A stretch of 64,000 nucleotides of DNA from Sphagnum magellanicum (lineage: Eukaryota > Streptophyta > Sphagnopsida > Sphagnales > Sphagnaceae), in NCBI GenBank assembly GCA_021904315.1, contig CM038924.1, forward strand, positions 1,550,001-1,614,000, written 5' to 3'. Positions 37,045 to 49,637 of this stretch are shown here, one piece after another. Numbering within the stretch: the first letter of the stretch is position 1; each line of letters opens with the position of its first letter. Under the pieces are notes generated by a model that was given only the letters and a program-made list of their open reading frames with translations, was not told the DNA's origin and did no database searches. The position numbers and the translations under genes are program-made.

Positions 37045-40000
37045 GCTGGCTTTATAGAACCTGGAGGTTTGCAGTCGCTGAGAACGCGACTAGCTACTCG
37101 ATGGGTGTGTTGCATTCAACGCATCCTATGCAACAAGCTTCCTCAAAATGGACCTGTCAAGCCACTTGTTGCCATGATGCCAAATGTCAGACCTCGAACA
37201 CAAATTAACCCACTCAAATGACAGAGAATCATCATACATGAGATCCTTTACCTTCAAGGATTCGCTTTCTTGTTGAGGCTTGGCGTGTAGTGCCGACAGT
37301 CCTGACTTTCGACAGCCCTCATAGTTCAGTATGTTTTTATTGGCAAGTGCGCAGCTTTCTAGTGCTATTTAATGCATCTTGACCTACAAGAATCATCGGT
37401 ACCGATCTTACATGTGAACAATAATACCTGTTCAACAACCGTTTTTTCCCATTACTGGGGCGACACCTTCAACAAACCTTCAAACATAGCTTTTTCACTG
37501 TGTTGCACACATCCTTGACATGTTGTACCCAGGGTTTCTTTTAAGGAATTTGTGGTGTAGCCAAAGTGGCCGTCATTCACAAAATGATTTAGCCAAATTT
37601 GGCTAGTTACTAGATATGAAAGTAGGAAAAAAAAAGAATCCTTTTATATTCCTGTCTACCTACTGGAACTCATTATAAAAATCTGGTGATTTGAAAACCA
37701 AATCCTTCAAAATCTGGGGAGTTTAGGTAATTCTATGAGTAATCCTTTGTATAGATTGAAATTATATTTTTAAAGAAACACTGCTCATACCGGCTCTCCA
37801 TTCTTTCCATAAACCAGGACCCATGTCCCTCTAGACAGCTTTTATTGGCAAGTAGAAGGCTTTTAAGTGCGAATTAATGCATGTTGAATATAAGAATCAT
37901 TGGTACCCATATTACATGCACATGGTAATAGTTGTTCACAATGTCTTTTGCCCATACCAGGCCATATGAAGAATTGTTCTTTAACACTGGCACAGATTGT
38001 GTTGATTGTTTTGATAATGTTAACAAAGGGGTAAAAAAAAAATCATCTGTGGTCGAGGATCATAGGGGTTACCAGGCAAGGCCCTCCTGTTCCTCTTGAC
38101 TCTCACCTGTCTATTAGGTAGTTATAGCAATGGTCAGTCACCCAACCTTTTTATAGGCCCACCATAGTAGTGACTTTTTTCCACAAAACCTTCAGAGTAA
38201 AATGTGGGGAATTTTGGGTCGTTTTAGTGTAAATTTGATGTTTTTCAAAAGAATGGCTTCAATTCTGATTGTCACAGAATTGAAAATCAAAACCCTGCTT
38301 GCCAAATCCAGCTTTCCTCTGCAGGTAACAGCCTACAAGCTCTAATTTCTCTTCTGGTGCAGGAACGCATCTCATTGTACTAACTCATGTACTGAAGCAT
38401 GCAGTTGTGAGTTGGTTCACACTAAATTGCAGTAAAATATAACGGAATACATCTTTTGATGAACATCTTGCTTTCTGGACAAATATTCAGACCTAGTACA
38501 TCCCTTGAGGGATTTCTAAAATCTTATACCCTAAGTAGTAAGGAACTTATTGGCATGCCATAGTTACTAGCTGTTTTCACCAAAAGTATATTATTTGTAG
38601 AAAAGTTGAGTTTTTCAAATATATATTTTGTCAAAGCAGAAAATTTTGTGAACAGATATAGAGAATCTCATCCACTATTTGATTTTTTGGGCATGGAATC
38701 TTCAAAATTAATTAATGTTTCAACTGACATGTGTTGAAGCTGCCCTTGTGTATATGGAGTTGTCAAACTATTTAGTGGAATATATTCCAGATTAATTAAA
38801 GTGCTTGTGCATGAAAAAAGGTTACAGGTGAAATATTTGAAGTTCAGATTTTTTGTGCAAATGTACCTAAGGGGAATGTGAAGAGAGCTCCTTCAAGCCC
38901 CAGTATTGGGCATGTACAAATCCTACGGTGTCAATATGAGTAGGTACTTTGGACCAGGCGTTAGCCCATGTTTTACAATTTTTAAACAATCAGGCAGAGC
39001 TTTGCAAAATAATTATTTGGGCAGAAACAAAACATTCAAGCAGCTGTGGCAGTATAGGTAGGCAGTTCATTTGGGATGTGGGTAGCCAGAACAATCTTTT
39101 CACAACCAGTGCATCTGTTTGTAAAGGTTGTAGATCCCTTAAGCTTAGTCTACACTGATTTCAGTTATAACCTGAGTTTTGTAAGTCTGCTCACAAAAGG
39201 GCAGGAGTTTTTGTTTCAATAACCAAAAAACGTCATCCATGATTTGGTACCAAGCTTCATTTACTAAAGGGGAATCCATATTCTCTCACACTCCGTGTGG
39301 ACTTTCTAACAACAGCACGGCATAGGGTTAAATTGGTAGTTTTAATACTAAAAAACAAAATACACATATCTTAAAGCACATTTTGTATGGTTGACAATTA
39401 TCACACCTGCTCCCTAAGGAAGGACCCAACAGCTTACAATACCCATTTCTAATGATGGCGAATTCCAAATTCTAGTAGTAGAGTTCTCCTTGGAATAATT
39501 TGGGTTCTAATGTAGAGGGTTATAATGTAGTTACATGTGGGGTTAACCCTCTAAATTATAGTAGTGGTGAATGCATGTTTGAAAGGATTGCATCTGGCCT
39601 TATTTAGCCCTTCTACTTCAGAGGGTTGTGGAACCTTCCACCATGCTCTACGATGGGGAAGTTTTTTCCATTTTATTCCAAACATCAGGTTCAAATTAGT
39701 GAAAAAAACTTAATTTATAATTTACTTAATTTATGTAAATAAGGTGCGTATAATTTATTATTAGAATGCATTTAGAATATTCTTCAAATATCTCATTATT
39801 TCTTAACATATAAATAAATATTTTTTAATTTTTAAGTGCTAGCTAAAATATACAAGGGACCTCCCATGGGTCCATGAGGATTAAGTTGAATTTCTTGTCA
39901 AATAGCTTGACATGTTTTATCACATGTCTAGGCTTTTCATGGGTGTCATTGAAGGTGTTTACATATCACAACTTTCAATTGATTTTGTGACATGAAAATT

Positions 40001-41900
40001 GCATTTTGAATGTGATATATCCAAAAAACATTTGCCTTTTGGAATGAGGGGGTAAGAAGCAGTATTGTCAAGCTAAACCACAATTCGCTGGATGTGATTG
40101 TGCAATTCATTTGTGCAATCATCCATTTCTAAAGGTGGCTCTTTCTCTCCTAGCTAAAGTATTTGAGGCTGAACCAGTGTACATATATGACATCTTATAA
40201 AGTTTAAGAAAACAATAAAGTTTCAACTAAACCAGAACGTGCACTGAAACAAAATGAAATGAGCCAAACAAAAAAAATTAGAATAGACCCTTAAAAATAA
40301 CTGAAGTAAGGAGAATGCATTGAATTAACCAAGCTCACCAAATTAACAGTGTTTTCATTGCCAATTTTGTGATTTAGCCAAAGTCAAGATCAGCCATGTG
40401 TGGCTATATACCAGATATGAAAGTTACCAAAGAAAAACTCTATATGCTTAGTTACCAACCAGATTTTATTTATCAATAAAAAATGGCAATGTAGAATTTT
40501 TTCCATTTTTGAAATTTGGGAAATTTGGCTGAAATTTTCCTTGAATATCCTTCATATAAGGGCTTTTTCCCAAAATTTTTTCATATAGGAATTGGCAAAT
40601 GTTTCCCCCAAAATGGGAAAAATAGTTGAATGTACACTAGAAAAGCACATTTTGCGAAAAATTTCTTAATTTTTTGGTCAAAAATGGCGAAAGGAAGAAA
40701 GAAACCACTACTTCGTAAGGGAAGAAATCATACTTTTCAGGTGGAACTTTGCTGAAAATTTGCCAATAAAAAAAATCACTACAATTGAACTGATTTGCAA
40801 TTTCACAAACAATTTTTCCTTTTCTTGCAAATCCCAGTGCCCACATCTTTTAGATCAAGTAGTGGTACTATGTACTACCCATAGTGTTGCCCAATTTCAC
40901 ATCATGTTTTGGTTTCTAGTCTAAGGGTGACTTTAGACGAGTGTCCAAGGTCCAGGGGCCAATGAGCTCAAGCAATTTTATTGGTCGAAAGGTTTAAATT
41001 GGTTCCAAGGCCTTTAGACGACGGTCGAAGATTAAAAAGTGGCAAACTGAAGCTGAACCTACATGGCACCTGTTTTGGAGGAAAAATCAATTGGTTTCGT
41101 CCAAAAAACAGCAAAGGAGAGCTCCTGTTTTGGAGAAGCAAGAATCAGGCTAGGGACCAAGGTACATTCCAACTCAAGGATTCAATTTGCTTCAAATCAG
41201 TACAAATTGGTTCTTAGGAAATTGGACCCTGGACCCCTGATTAAATGGGCCTAATTATCTGGCCCATGGATAATAGGTTTTCATTGGTAGAATTGGAATT
41301 AGACCTCAAACCAACATCCTACTAGAACCAAATGAGATGTTCCTTTTGCTTGTTCCTGGTGCTCTCGGAGCCCAAGCTCTGCACACCTTCTAACACCTAA
41401 CACAACACACTAGGTGAGCCAAAAGTCTTCCGACTTCTTCCAGACTTAAATCATACCTAAGATAGATGAGTTTAGACAAGCTAAGTCTTAATGTAATGCA
41501 GACCATTTCGCAAGAGTCAATTCTCAGGACAACTCCAAGTTAGCCCAAGGCACCCAAAGAGAGAACACTTAATGGATATCTCAAGACAGCACAAAGCCTT
41601 CTCTGAGACAACACCAAGTTGTCTCAAAGGGAAGTATGAGATAACACCCAATGTTGCCCCAGGACAACCCGGTGGTCGGCCCCAAAAACGTTTTGCAGGG
41701 CAACATGAAGTGTCACCTCGGGACAAATTCACACCCCCCCTCCCTAACCCCAAGAACCTACTTTTAGTTCCTCACTAGCACTACTTACTTTCAACCATGT
41801 TCCCTCAACCACAAGGTCCAATCCCATAAGATGCCTTAGAGAGTCAAACCCAAACTTGCCATGGTTTAGCTTCCCATGCCACCATGGTGGTCCCGGCACA
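37045..41900 (+). repeat. 5-kb repeat unit, copy 2
   Basis: Starts right after MITE B with GGCTGGCTTTATAGAACCTG, the counterpart of 30468. Collinear with copy 1 through to about 41900 (CTTCCCATGCCACCATGG versus CTTCCCATGGCGCCATGG at 35573). It lacks MITE A and contains an extra 326-bp insertion at 40925-41250. No coding potential recognised. Confidence 0.75.
40925..41250. mobile_element. 326-bp insertion with CTAA duplication
   Basis: Copy 1 reads TAGTCTAATTCTGTGGCC at 34817. Copy 2 reads TAGTCTAA, then 326 bp, then CTAATTATCTGGCCC. The insertion starts GGGTGACTTTAGACGAG, ends TTAAATGGGC, and is flanked by CTAA on both sides. It contains TTTAGACGA twice and GGTCCAGGG-like motifs in opposite orientations near its ends, but true terminal inverted repeats are not evident. 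Family unassigned. Confidence 0.65.
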
Positions 41901-42254
41901 AGGCCCACCTTGAACGAGATGAACTCACCCAAAGTGGCATGTTACTGGACATTAGCTGCAAACCTTTTGTTAGCTTTGGCCTTCAAAGTAGAAATGCTAT
42001 GAGGGACCCAAAAAGGGCCAAAGTTTTGTATCCCTACATTGTAGGGTGATGTGAAGTCCATTATATTCCAAATTCATTAAACTGCTTATGAATAAAAAAC
42101 AAGTTGAGGACAAAGTTTTATTTTACCACTGTGTGATATCAAAAATTTGGCAACTTTTTTCTTAAATAAAAATACATCAGGTATGTAGCATACCAAGATT
42201 TTTATTTTATGGGACAAAATTGAGGTGCTATTGGGAACATGTTGGGGAATGTAT

Positions 42255-44705
42255 TTGAGAATGCATCGCTCAAGCCATTTCTTTCTTGCATTGATGACAA
42301 ATGTTAGGCCTAGTACAGCGACCCGCCCAAATGACACACATGTATCGTCACACATTGACAGGCCCATCAGGTCTGTTATACCTACGAGCCCAGCTCATTC
42401 ACTTTGTTGTAAATGCTTCACTTAGCATGTTGTATTGACTCTCCTGAGCTTTCTTCACCCTCATTCAGTGTGCTCCTAGTGGCAGATGGCAAGCTCTTCA
42501 ATGTTAAATAGTGAATGGAAAGTACAATGGGACGTGTTAGCTAGAAGAGAATGCAGATCTCTACTTCATCACAAACTGCAGATCACGAGAGGGCACTAAG
42601 GTAGGTTGGTTAAATCAAATTTAGTGAAAGTAACAGAACAAATGAATCGTTAAAGGCATACAACATATATTACAATGTTGAGTACAAACATGCATCAGAC
42701 ATAATTTAGAACTTTTATGTGAGCAACAAATGAGCTTTAATTCCACCATGGTGCCAGTGTTCCTTCACTGAAAGGGAATTTTCAAGTGATCAACCCAACA
42801 CAAATCTCCAAGTCCACTTACATGTATTCACTTTTAATCTATCTCTTGACTGGTCTTTTTCGTAGTTAGCCTTTGTGTGACAGGTTGAAGATTATTTAAT
42901 ACTTTCAATTCATGAATTCAGGTTCTTTTTTCCTCCTTCATGATCCAATGGTTTTTCACAGGGTTATTTAATCTAAACATAACTCATTGATTAAACTTTC
43001 AGGGGTACCAAGTAAGCTGCTCAATGCCTGTTTTGCATCCAAAACGTATCATCACCAGCAAGCTTACAAAGTAGCAATGGTTTTCTTCACTTTTCTTTTT
43101 TTCCCCCAATTTTGTGTGGGGATCATAAGAAGGTTTCGCCAAATTTGGCTTTAAACCAGGTAATAGACAGAAAAAATATTATAAATCCCTCTGTATTCTT
43201 GCCTGCCTTCTGCCACCTACTATAGATAGCTGGCTATTTGCAGAATATTAAAACAAAAAATCTGGCGAATTTGTGCTATTCATTTTGTAATTAAAAATCC
43301 TTTCCACAGGATGAAATGTGATTTTTCAGATTCAAACATGGTGAAAATTCACCAAAAGAAATCATTGCAAAGGATGGAATACCTTTGGAATAATTGCACA
43401 CCCTGTGGTAGATGGCCAATTAGCTTGAGAACACAAGAACAAAATAATGCATCTTGTTACTTGTAAGTAAGCCTTGGTTTCATTACAAACTTTAGACTCT
43501 GTACACGGATTACTCACCAACATAATTGTCAGATCACTTTGCATTTTGTGCTCAAACCCAACCTTTTTACAGGCTCATGGTTGCAGTCAGTTTTTCCCAA
43601 CAAATTTTTACATTTTTTCTGAATTAAAGTTGGGGCATTTTTGGAAATCTTGGGTTTTCTCATGTAAATTTGAATAATTTCTTGGTTTTTGGAAAAATTC
43701 ACCAAATTTCTGGTTATGACAAAATTAAAAATTCAAACTCTGTTCATGATTGCCATGACTTTTGTTCAACAAACTTTGAGGATTTTTCGGTAGAGAACTT
43801 GGGAATTTTTTAAGAAATATGGGTTTTCTAGTGTGAATGACGTATTTTCTAATTGTTTGGAAAATTTGCAAACTTTTCAATACCACAAAATTGAAAAAAG
43901 AATCTGTGCTCACCAATCCATATTCAGACCTTGTACAAACCTTGAGGGATTTCTAAAATCTTGTATCCAGTGTTTTTTTAAAGAATTTATGTTTGTAGCC
44001 AAAATGGTGATTGGCAATAGGAAGATGTAGAAAAAGTGGCAATCATCTTCAAATAAGGCTATAAACCAGATACTAAGTAGAAAATTTAATCATCCTTCTA
44101 CATCTTTGGCTACACACTCCTTTCTATAGAAATTTGGCAACTTTTTTCCCCCCCCTCACTTCTGGCGACTGAAAACCTTCAAAAATCACATCATGTTTTA
44201 ATTTTCAATTTTTTATTTCGGATTTTCATGAAATTTCACAAATGAAAAAGAGGCTGCTTCTATCCTATGTACTAATGAGTTTTGATACAGTTGTCAAACA
44301 ATTTTAGTGGAATATATTCCAAATTAATTAAACTGCAAGTGCACAAAAAAAAGGTCAGGCGTGAAATGTACATAAGGGGAATGTGAAGGAAGGTCCCTCA
44401 AGCCCCATTATTAGGCATGTCTACAACCTAAGGTGTCAAGATGGCTAGGACATTAGGGCTGGGCTGTAGCCCATGTCTTACAATCCATTAGGAGAGTTTT
44501 ACAAAATATTCATTTGGGCGCACATAAACATTTCAAGCAGGTATGGCAATAATACAGACAGTTCATTCCAGATGTGAGTAACGAGAATAAATTTTTGGCA
44601 ACTCGTGAACCTGCCTGTCAAGCTTATAGCCCATCACGTTTAGTCTACGCTGATATTGATAATATCAGCTGTAAGCTGACTCTTTTGAGTTCTGCTCATA
44701 AATGG
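42255..44705 (+). repeat. 5-kb repeat unit, copy 3 (truncated)
   Basis: 42255-43110 matches 30560-31470 of copy 1 closely (for example GATCTCTACTTCATCACAAA in both). 44290-44705 matches 32280-32760 and 38720-39200. Similarity stops at about 44705, where a segment of different composition begins. A perfect GCTGATATT/AATATCAGC palindrome at about 44650 is specific to this copy. Confidence 0.7.
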
Positions 44706-45790
44706 TAACCCGTCCATCGATGAGCATCATCGATAAGAGTATTGGGAGATGCTCAATAGCCTCAGCGAGCTCTTTCCGGATCCAAGCTCTTTCTGCTTGG
44801 TTCTATGCAAAACGATTGTGTGCAGTTCTTTTTGTACCTTGCCGTCAAGACGAACGTCAGGCCTTGAAGGATGTCAGATATTAAAGATATCCGTAAAGTC
44901 AGGAAAAGCCAGCACCAGTACCCTGAGGTTGGTCATACATAAGGTGAGATTCAAAAAAACGTGCCAAAAAGTACATGAGCATTCAATGGGAGTTGAAACT
45001 TTAGGAAACGATCAAAGAAAATCAGTCCTGAGCGCCTCCACTGCTGCTACATAAATTTTCACTGCTCCTAGCTGTACAGATACTATAATTCCCCTAAAAC
45101 CTCGTGCATTAAATGCTGAGATTCAGCATGTCGTACTGAGTTTCAGCATTTCATACTGAGATTTAATAAAATTTCCTTACTTTGCTAATACCACTAAAAG
45201 AGGGGTTAGGGGGTGAAAGGACGCCCAAAGACAGGGTGACTTTAAGCATAACTCAATTGTACTTGCTGGAACTCATAAATAACTTATTTTGTGTCAGATT
45301 ATTTACTGTAATGTTCAGGCCGTAATGTACCTGATTTCCTGATGGAGCCGTATTGGCGAACATCCCTAGGCAGATTTCGACTCTAAGTGGTGACAAGAAT
45401 CCAAAGAATTCTTTCACATTATAGCCGATACATTGAATGTGGCGATACCCTCCCCAAAAGAACTGTTTTCTGTTGCGATTTTGTGAGTTATTTTTTAAAA
45501 AGGAAATTCGTGACCGAATACCCCCTTTTCAAAAACCTGTATCGCCTTTTGGCGATTTTTCGTGGAAAAACAAAGGACTGTCTAACTTGGTGTCCGTGAT
45601 TTATTTGAAATTTACCCTGATTTCAGGTGATACAAAACAAAAATTAATATTTTGCCAAAAATTTCTTTTTTAAATGAAAACTCATCAAATTCTGAGGGAT
45701 TTCATTTTTAGGAGCCTGTCATCAAATTTACGTCTACAAACCTTTCTGCTAATGGGAACTCTGTATTGAGACATTGGTGACCTTTTTTAA
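44706..45790. other. CpG-containing segment of unknown origin
   Basis: CpG dinucleotides (GCGATT, CGTGAC, CCGAATA, CGTCAAGACG) are frequent here but rare in the repeats on either side, and no part recurs elsewhere in the window. A minus-strand stretch near 44705-44800 could encode AWIRKELAEAIEHLPILL but has no defined ends and stop codons beyond. A short tandem repeat (GAGATTCAGCAT / GAGTTTCAGCAT, about 21 bp) lies at 45117-45170. No family recognised. Confidence 0.4.
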
Positions 45791-46786
45791 TTGCTGAAAT
45801 TTTCCCATAAAGAGAAATTCAATTTTTTTAAATGACTTGATTTTGTAGGTTTTTAATTGTCTGAAGTGAGTGAGACAATAGTAAAAGTCAGCACATCCTA
45901 TATTTGGTTTGAAGTGTTAGCCAATAATATAGAAGGATGATTAAAAATTTACATTTCATCTCAGGTTTATATCAATATTTGGCTAAATCTTCCTAAGGAT
46001 GATTGGCACTTTGGCTACAAACAAAACTTCTATTAAAAAACATGGCTTTGAAGTATGGCTGCAACACAAAATTGAAGAAAAAAAAGTTCGCTTGGCATAT
46101 GAGTGATGACTTGACAAAGTCCTCGTAGATTGCTTTTCCGGGCAGCTGGTCAGAGCTGTAATGTATGCTGCAATAAAAGGGTGATCAGCACTGATTTTGG
46201 TTGTGAAGAGTATTGCCTGTTCAGAAGGCTTCTGCCCAATACTAGGCCTGAGGGGCCCCAGTTCTTAATAATTGTATAGAATGTGCTGATTAGTTTGATA
46301 AAGTGAAAAAAATTTAAAATTGAGAAAGAGCGTCTTTCACCGCACATCTTTCTGTTGTCACACACACACATCTTAACTAGTAGGTGTACCCCAAGACAGT
46401 CCGTTTCACCTTATTCTCACCTTTCTATTGGTCATAGTAATGGCGAGTCAGCGTTTTTCTGTTCAATCAATGAGTGATTATGCCAAATTTGCAATCATCC
46501 AGCAAAGCATTAAGCCCAAATTTTTGTATACACCATATATGAAAGTAAAGAAAGTTATATGCATCCTTGGCTACCTAGTGCAGCCTACTGTAAAAAGTCT
46601 GACAAGTTGGAATTTTTTCCCTCCAATTTTAGCAAATTGTTTTTAAAAAAAGGATATGCATGTCATATTAATTCATATTTTGGGAAGGGAAAGATGTCTA
46701 GGGTTTAAGGTGTAGGGTTAAATTGTAGCTTAGTATAGTAGGATAAATTGGATTGATGCAGGTTTTGCAAATGACTTTGTTTGCAC
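45791..46786. repeat. dispersed repeat fragments
   Basis: An inverted copy of the recurrent 150-bp module lies at about 45930-46060 (TTTGGCTAAATCTTCCTAAG) and a direct copy at about 46470-46610 (CATATATGAAAGTAAAGAAA, then CATCCTTGGCTACC). A CACACACACA run sits at 46360. No gene before the IFT144 pseudogene. Confidence 0.5.
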
Positions 46787-49637
46787 CTTGAGAAACTGCT
46801 GCATGAGAGCTCAGAATTTGCAATGGGGACATTGGCTCCAAGTTCCAAGCACCATATGTTGACCTGTTGCAATGCAAAATGGCAAACCTCAACCTACATT
46901 ACAACCACATAAAACCATTCAGTTTGCATATATGCAAACAGGTATAACAGATGGGTGAAGATGGGTGCTGAGCAAATTAGTCATCACAAGTGTGCCAGAA
47001 ACCCAGGACCTTCAGAAGGGCAGATTCATGTCCCTCATAGTTTGAATTGGGTTGTTGAATTGAAGTCAGGTTTTGTGATATAGTATCATGAGTTGAAAAG
47101 ACATGCTACATGATACTCAAAAGTTTGGTGAAAGTTTGCCAATACAAGCATTAACTTAGGCTTCAGAATTTAAGTATCTATGATTGTATTCTCATGAAAG
47201 CATTAGCAAGCAATCTTAGTATTTTTTATCAATTTTAATAACTTTGACATGTTGGTATTAAAAAAGTTTGCAACTTTGCACTTGAAAATTGACATCAATT
47301 GAGTGTAAGATCAGCTGCACATGAAGTATTGGAAGGAATGTGAAATGAAAGAGGGAGAGTGATGGTTGGTTGGAGAGATTTGTTTTATTTACTGGGATGG
47401 TGCAATGGCATGTAGGACAATTGAGCTGTGTTTCTGGAATCTCCAGAGAGCAAGTTGGGCATGGCACCAAAGACACCTCTTCCTCTGCTTTCTCTGGCTT
47501 CATCACAATGTTCTCATCTTGTGTTTATATGCCACAGATATTGCACTCCTGTACAGATAAGACCAAGGTGATTGGTTTCATCATCAATACCTCCCAAATC
47601 CAAACCTATAATGATATTCAATAAATCGTAATGCGTCTGATAATGTAATCCTCAAATGGTGCAATATTAATCTCCCTTTGTATGCATTCAACAGACTTGC
47701 ACAGGTTGAAAATATAATATCCCATTATGGGTTCAAGCAGGTGATCTGATGATTCTGATTAAAGCAATCTAATTCAATTTACAACAATTGAATGTATATA
47801 GGTGTGCCATTGAGTTCAAATAGCTTTGAACAAACATAGACAAGAATTGGGTGTACCAGTATTCAGGTCGCATAACCATGGAGGCATATTCAAATGTTGT
47901 TCTCTTCAAACCTGAGCGTTAGCATTCAATAACAGTGGCGGTGAGGATTGGGGGTCACATGTACTGGAAACTTGTTTAGTGAGGATGTTCTTGAGAGATA
48001 ATGCAGAGATTGAGGAGGAACTTATAACATAAGCATTTTGAGTTGAGTTTTTCGATTCTCAATCTTGTTACCTCAGCTACTTCATATGCAGTAGTAGTCT
48101 CTGCAAACTTCTTGTCAGCTTCCATTGTTTTAGCATACTGTGTACATGCAAATCCCAAAACTATGAAATTCAAAATGACTTTTCCTTTGGTAAAACACAT
48201 TGAGGAACTAACGATATGGAAGGATTTGGTGATTGAACTTGTAGTGGCGTTGGACGTACAAGAAGGGAAATTCTAAGGCAGCAATTTTTTTTCGTGTCAT
48301 GGCCACTAACCTCAATTTGAAGCTTTGGACTAGCAATGCGGTCCAAAAGTGGATGCACTTTTGTGTAGCTTTTGATAGTAATATAAAGCCTTGTTGCTTT
48401 CTTTATCTGTCCTCCTCAGTCAAACATCTCCTTTGCATCCTGCAATTCAAAAGAATTATCCCATTCATCATACCTCAAATTTTTTTCAAGTTCTTAAGAT
48501 CTTTATATATATCTTTGCCTAATGTTTTGATCACATTGAGAAACTCATACCTGAAGCAAGTTAAGGCCTTTGAAAATCCAAGCACAATCCATATACAACT
48601 GTGTATTGTTGCATTAGATTGCCATTTGTCGGCCCTTCCACAAATCCCCAAGTTGAATGCACATTTGTGCAAATCCAACTTGCCACAAAAAAAGTTATAT
48701 CCGAATCTCAAAGAAGAATATGCATTGGGTGTTTTGTTTTTTGTACCTTGGAACTATATTGTCTTTTTGGCAAACTTTGGTGTTTTGTTTTTGTAGAATT
48801 GCCCCATGGTCTTATGAAGTTTGCTTCATCGAAATGATGGTCATTGGAAATTCAAAAAAAAGGATAGGAATTTCATGGAGTAGACCTCGGCAATATAGCG
48901 ATTTGTCTGTTTGGATACATCAAACTTCAAGTACTCCTCATAATGAGAAAGTGCCAAATGATGATCACCATGCATCTCCAACTGTTGTGCATACTCCCTT
49001 ATTATTTCAGTCATTGGAAAATTCAACTACTCAGCTAGCTCTAAAGCCTAATGCAGACACAACAACCAATCATCCACCCCCTAGCTCCCCATCATTACTA
49101 AAGCTCAGGTTTTCATTACAACAAAAACAACAAATATGCATGTAGCCTTGGGATTGGACCTTATCCCATTGTTGCAAATGACACCGCATGTCACAAGTAG
49201 CTTCTAGATGGGATGACTTCAGAAAAGCCTCATATACACAATTCAAGCCCCCCCCCCCCAAAAAAAATAATTAAAAAGTTTTGTTACATACTTCTCATGT
49301 CAGTGCCCTTCTTCAAACTAGAACTCAGGAAAAAGAAGAATCAAAAATGGGTTTTTTTCATTATGGCATCCTAAAACATTGACAGTAAACAACATGTGCA
49401 TAAGATAATACAAATATACATACATATATACCTAGGATGCATCATACAACTGAAGAAATGACAAAATATGACCAGCCAACAAAAAATGTTCTTCAACCTA
49501 CTATATTTGGGTTAGCTCCATAAGGAGTGTTGCATTATAGGAGTCTTGGCATGCCTTCATTGCTCTTTTTATCTTCATTTGCTCCATTGCCTTTTTTGTA
49601 AAGATGTCCCACACTTGGATTACATTTGTGCCCATCA
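46787..49637 (-). pseudogene. WDR19/IFT144 pseudogene, C-terminal half
   Basis: Exon-sized blocks with GT-AG-like edges follow the order of IFT-A subunit WDR19/IFT144: about 49620-49505 (AMKACQDSYNATLLMELTQI); 49245-49160 (CDMRCHLQQWDK); 49047-48886 (ALELAE, stop, then EYAQQLEMHGDHHLALSHYE); 48678-48551 (FAQMCIQLGDLWKG); 48439-48311 (LLDRIASPKLQIE); 48137-48072 (YAKTMEADKKFAETTTAYE); 47989-47857 (LNKFPVHV, ATVIEC, MVMRPEY); 47548-47393 (PCPTCSLEIPETQLNCPTC); 46879-46787 (CIATGQHMVLGTWSQCPHC). The last two are the cysteine-rich zinc-binding tail. In-frame stops occur at 49027, 48614, 48416, 47919 and 46811; frameshifts near 47950 and 47515. Exons for roughly 280 residues between the sixth and seventh blocks are missing, as is everything N-terminal (the WD40 repeats). 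IFT144 works in retrograde ciliary transport. This copy cannot make the protein. Confidence 0.85.

Noticed and set aside
40981-41217. 78-codon open frame within the 326-bp insertion
   Set aside because: No start context, no homology recognised, and it lies entirely inside a short insertion of non-coding character.
44705-44880. Conserved protein fragment AWIRKELAEAIEHLPILL
   Set aside because: Too short and without defined ends; no family could be named with confidence.
48299-49145. Plus-strand open frames of 165 and 162 codons
   Set aside because: They lie antisense to the IFT144 exons, have no recognisable domains and overlap each other in different frames.
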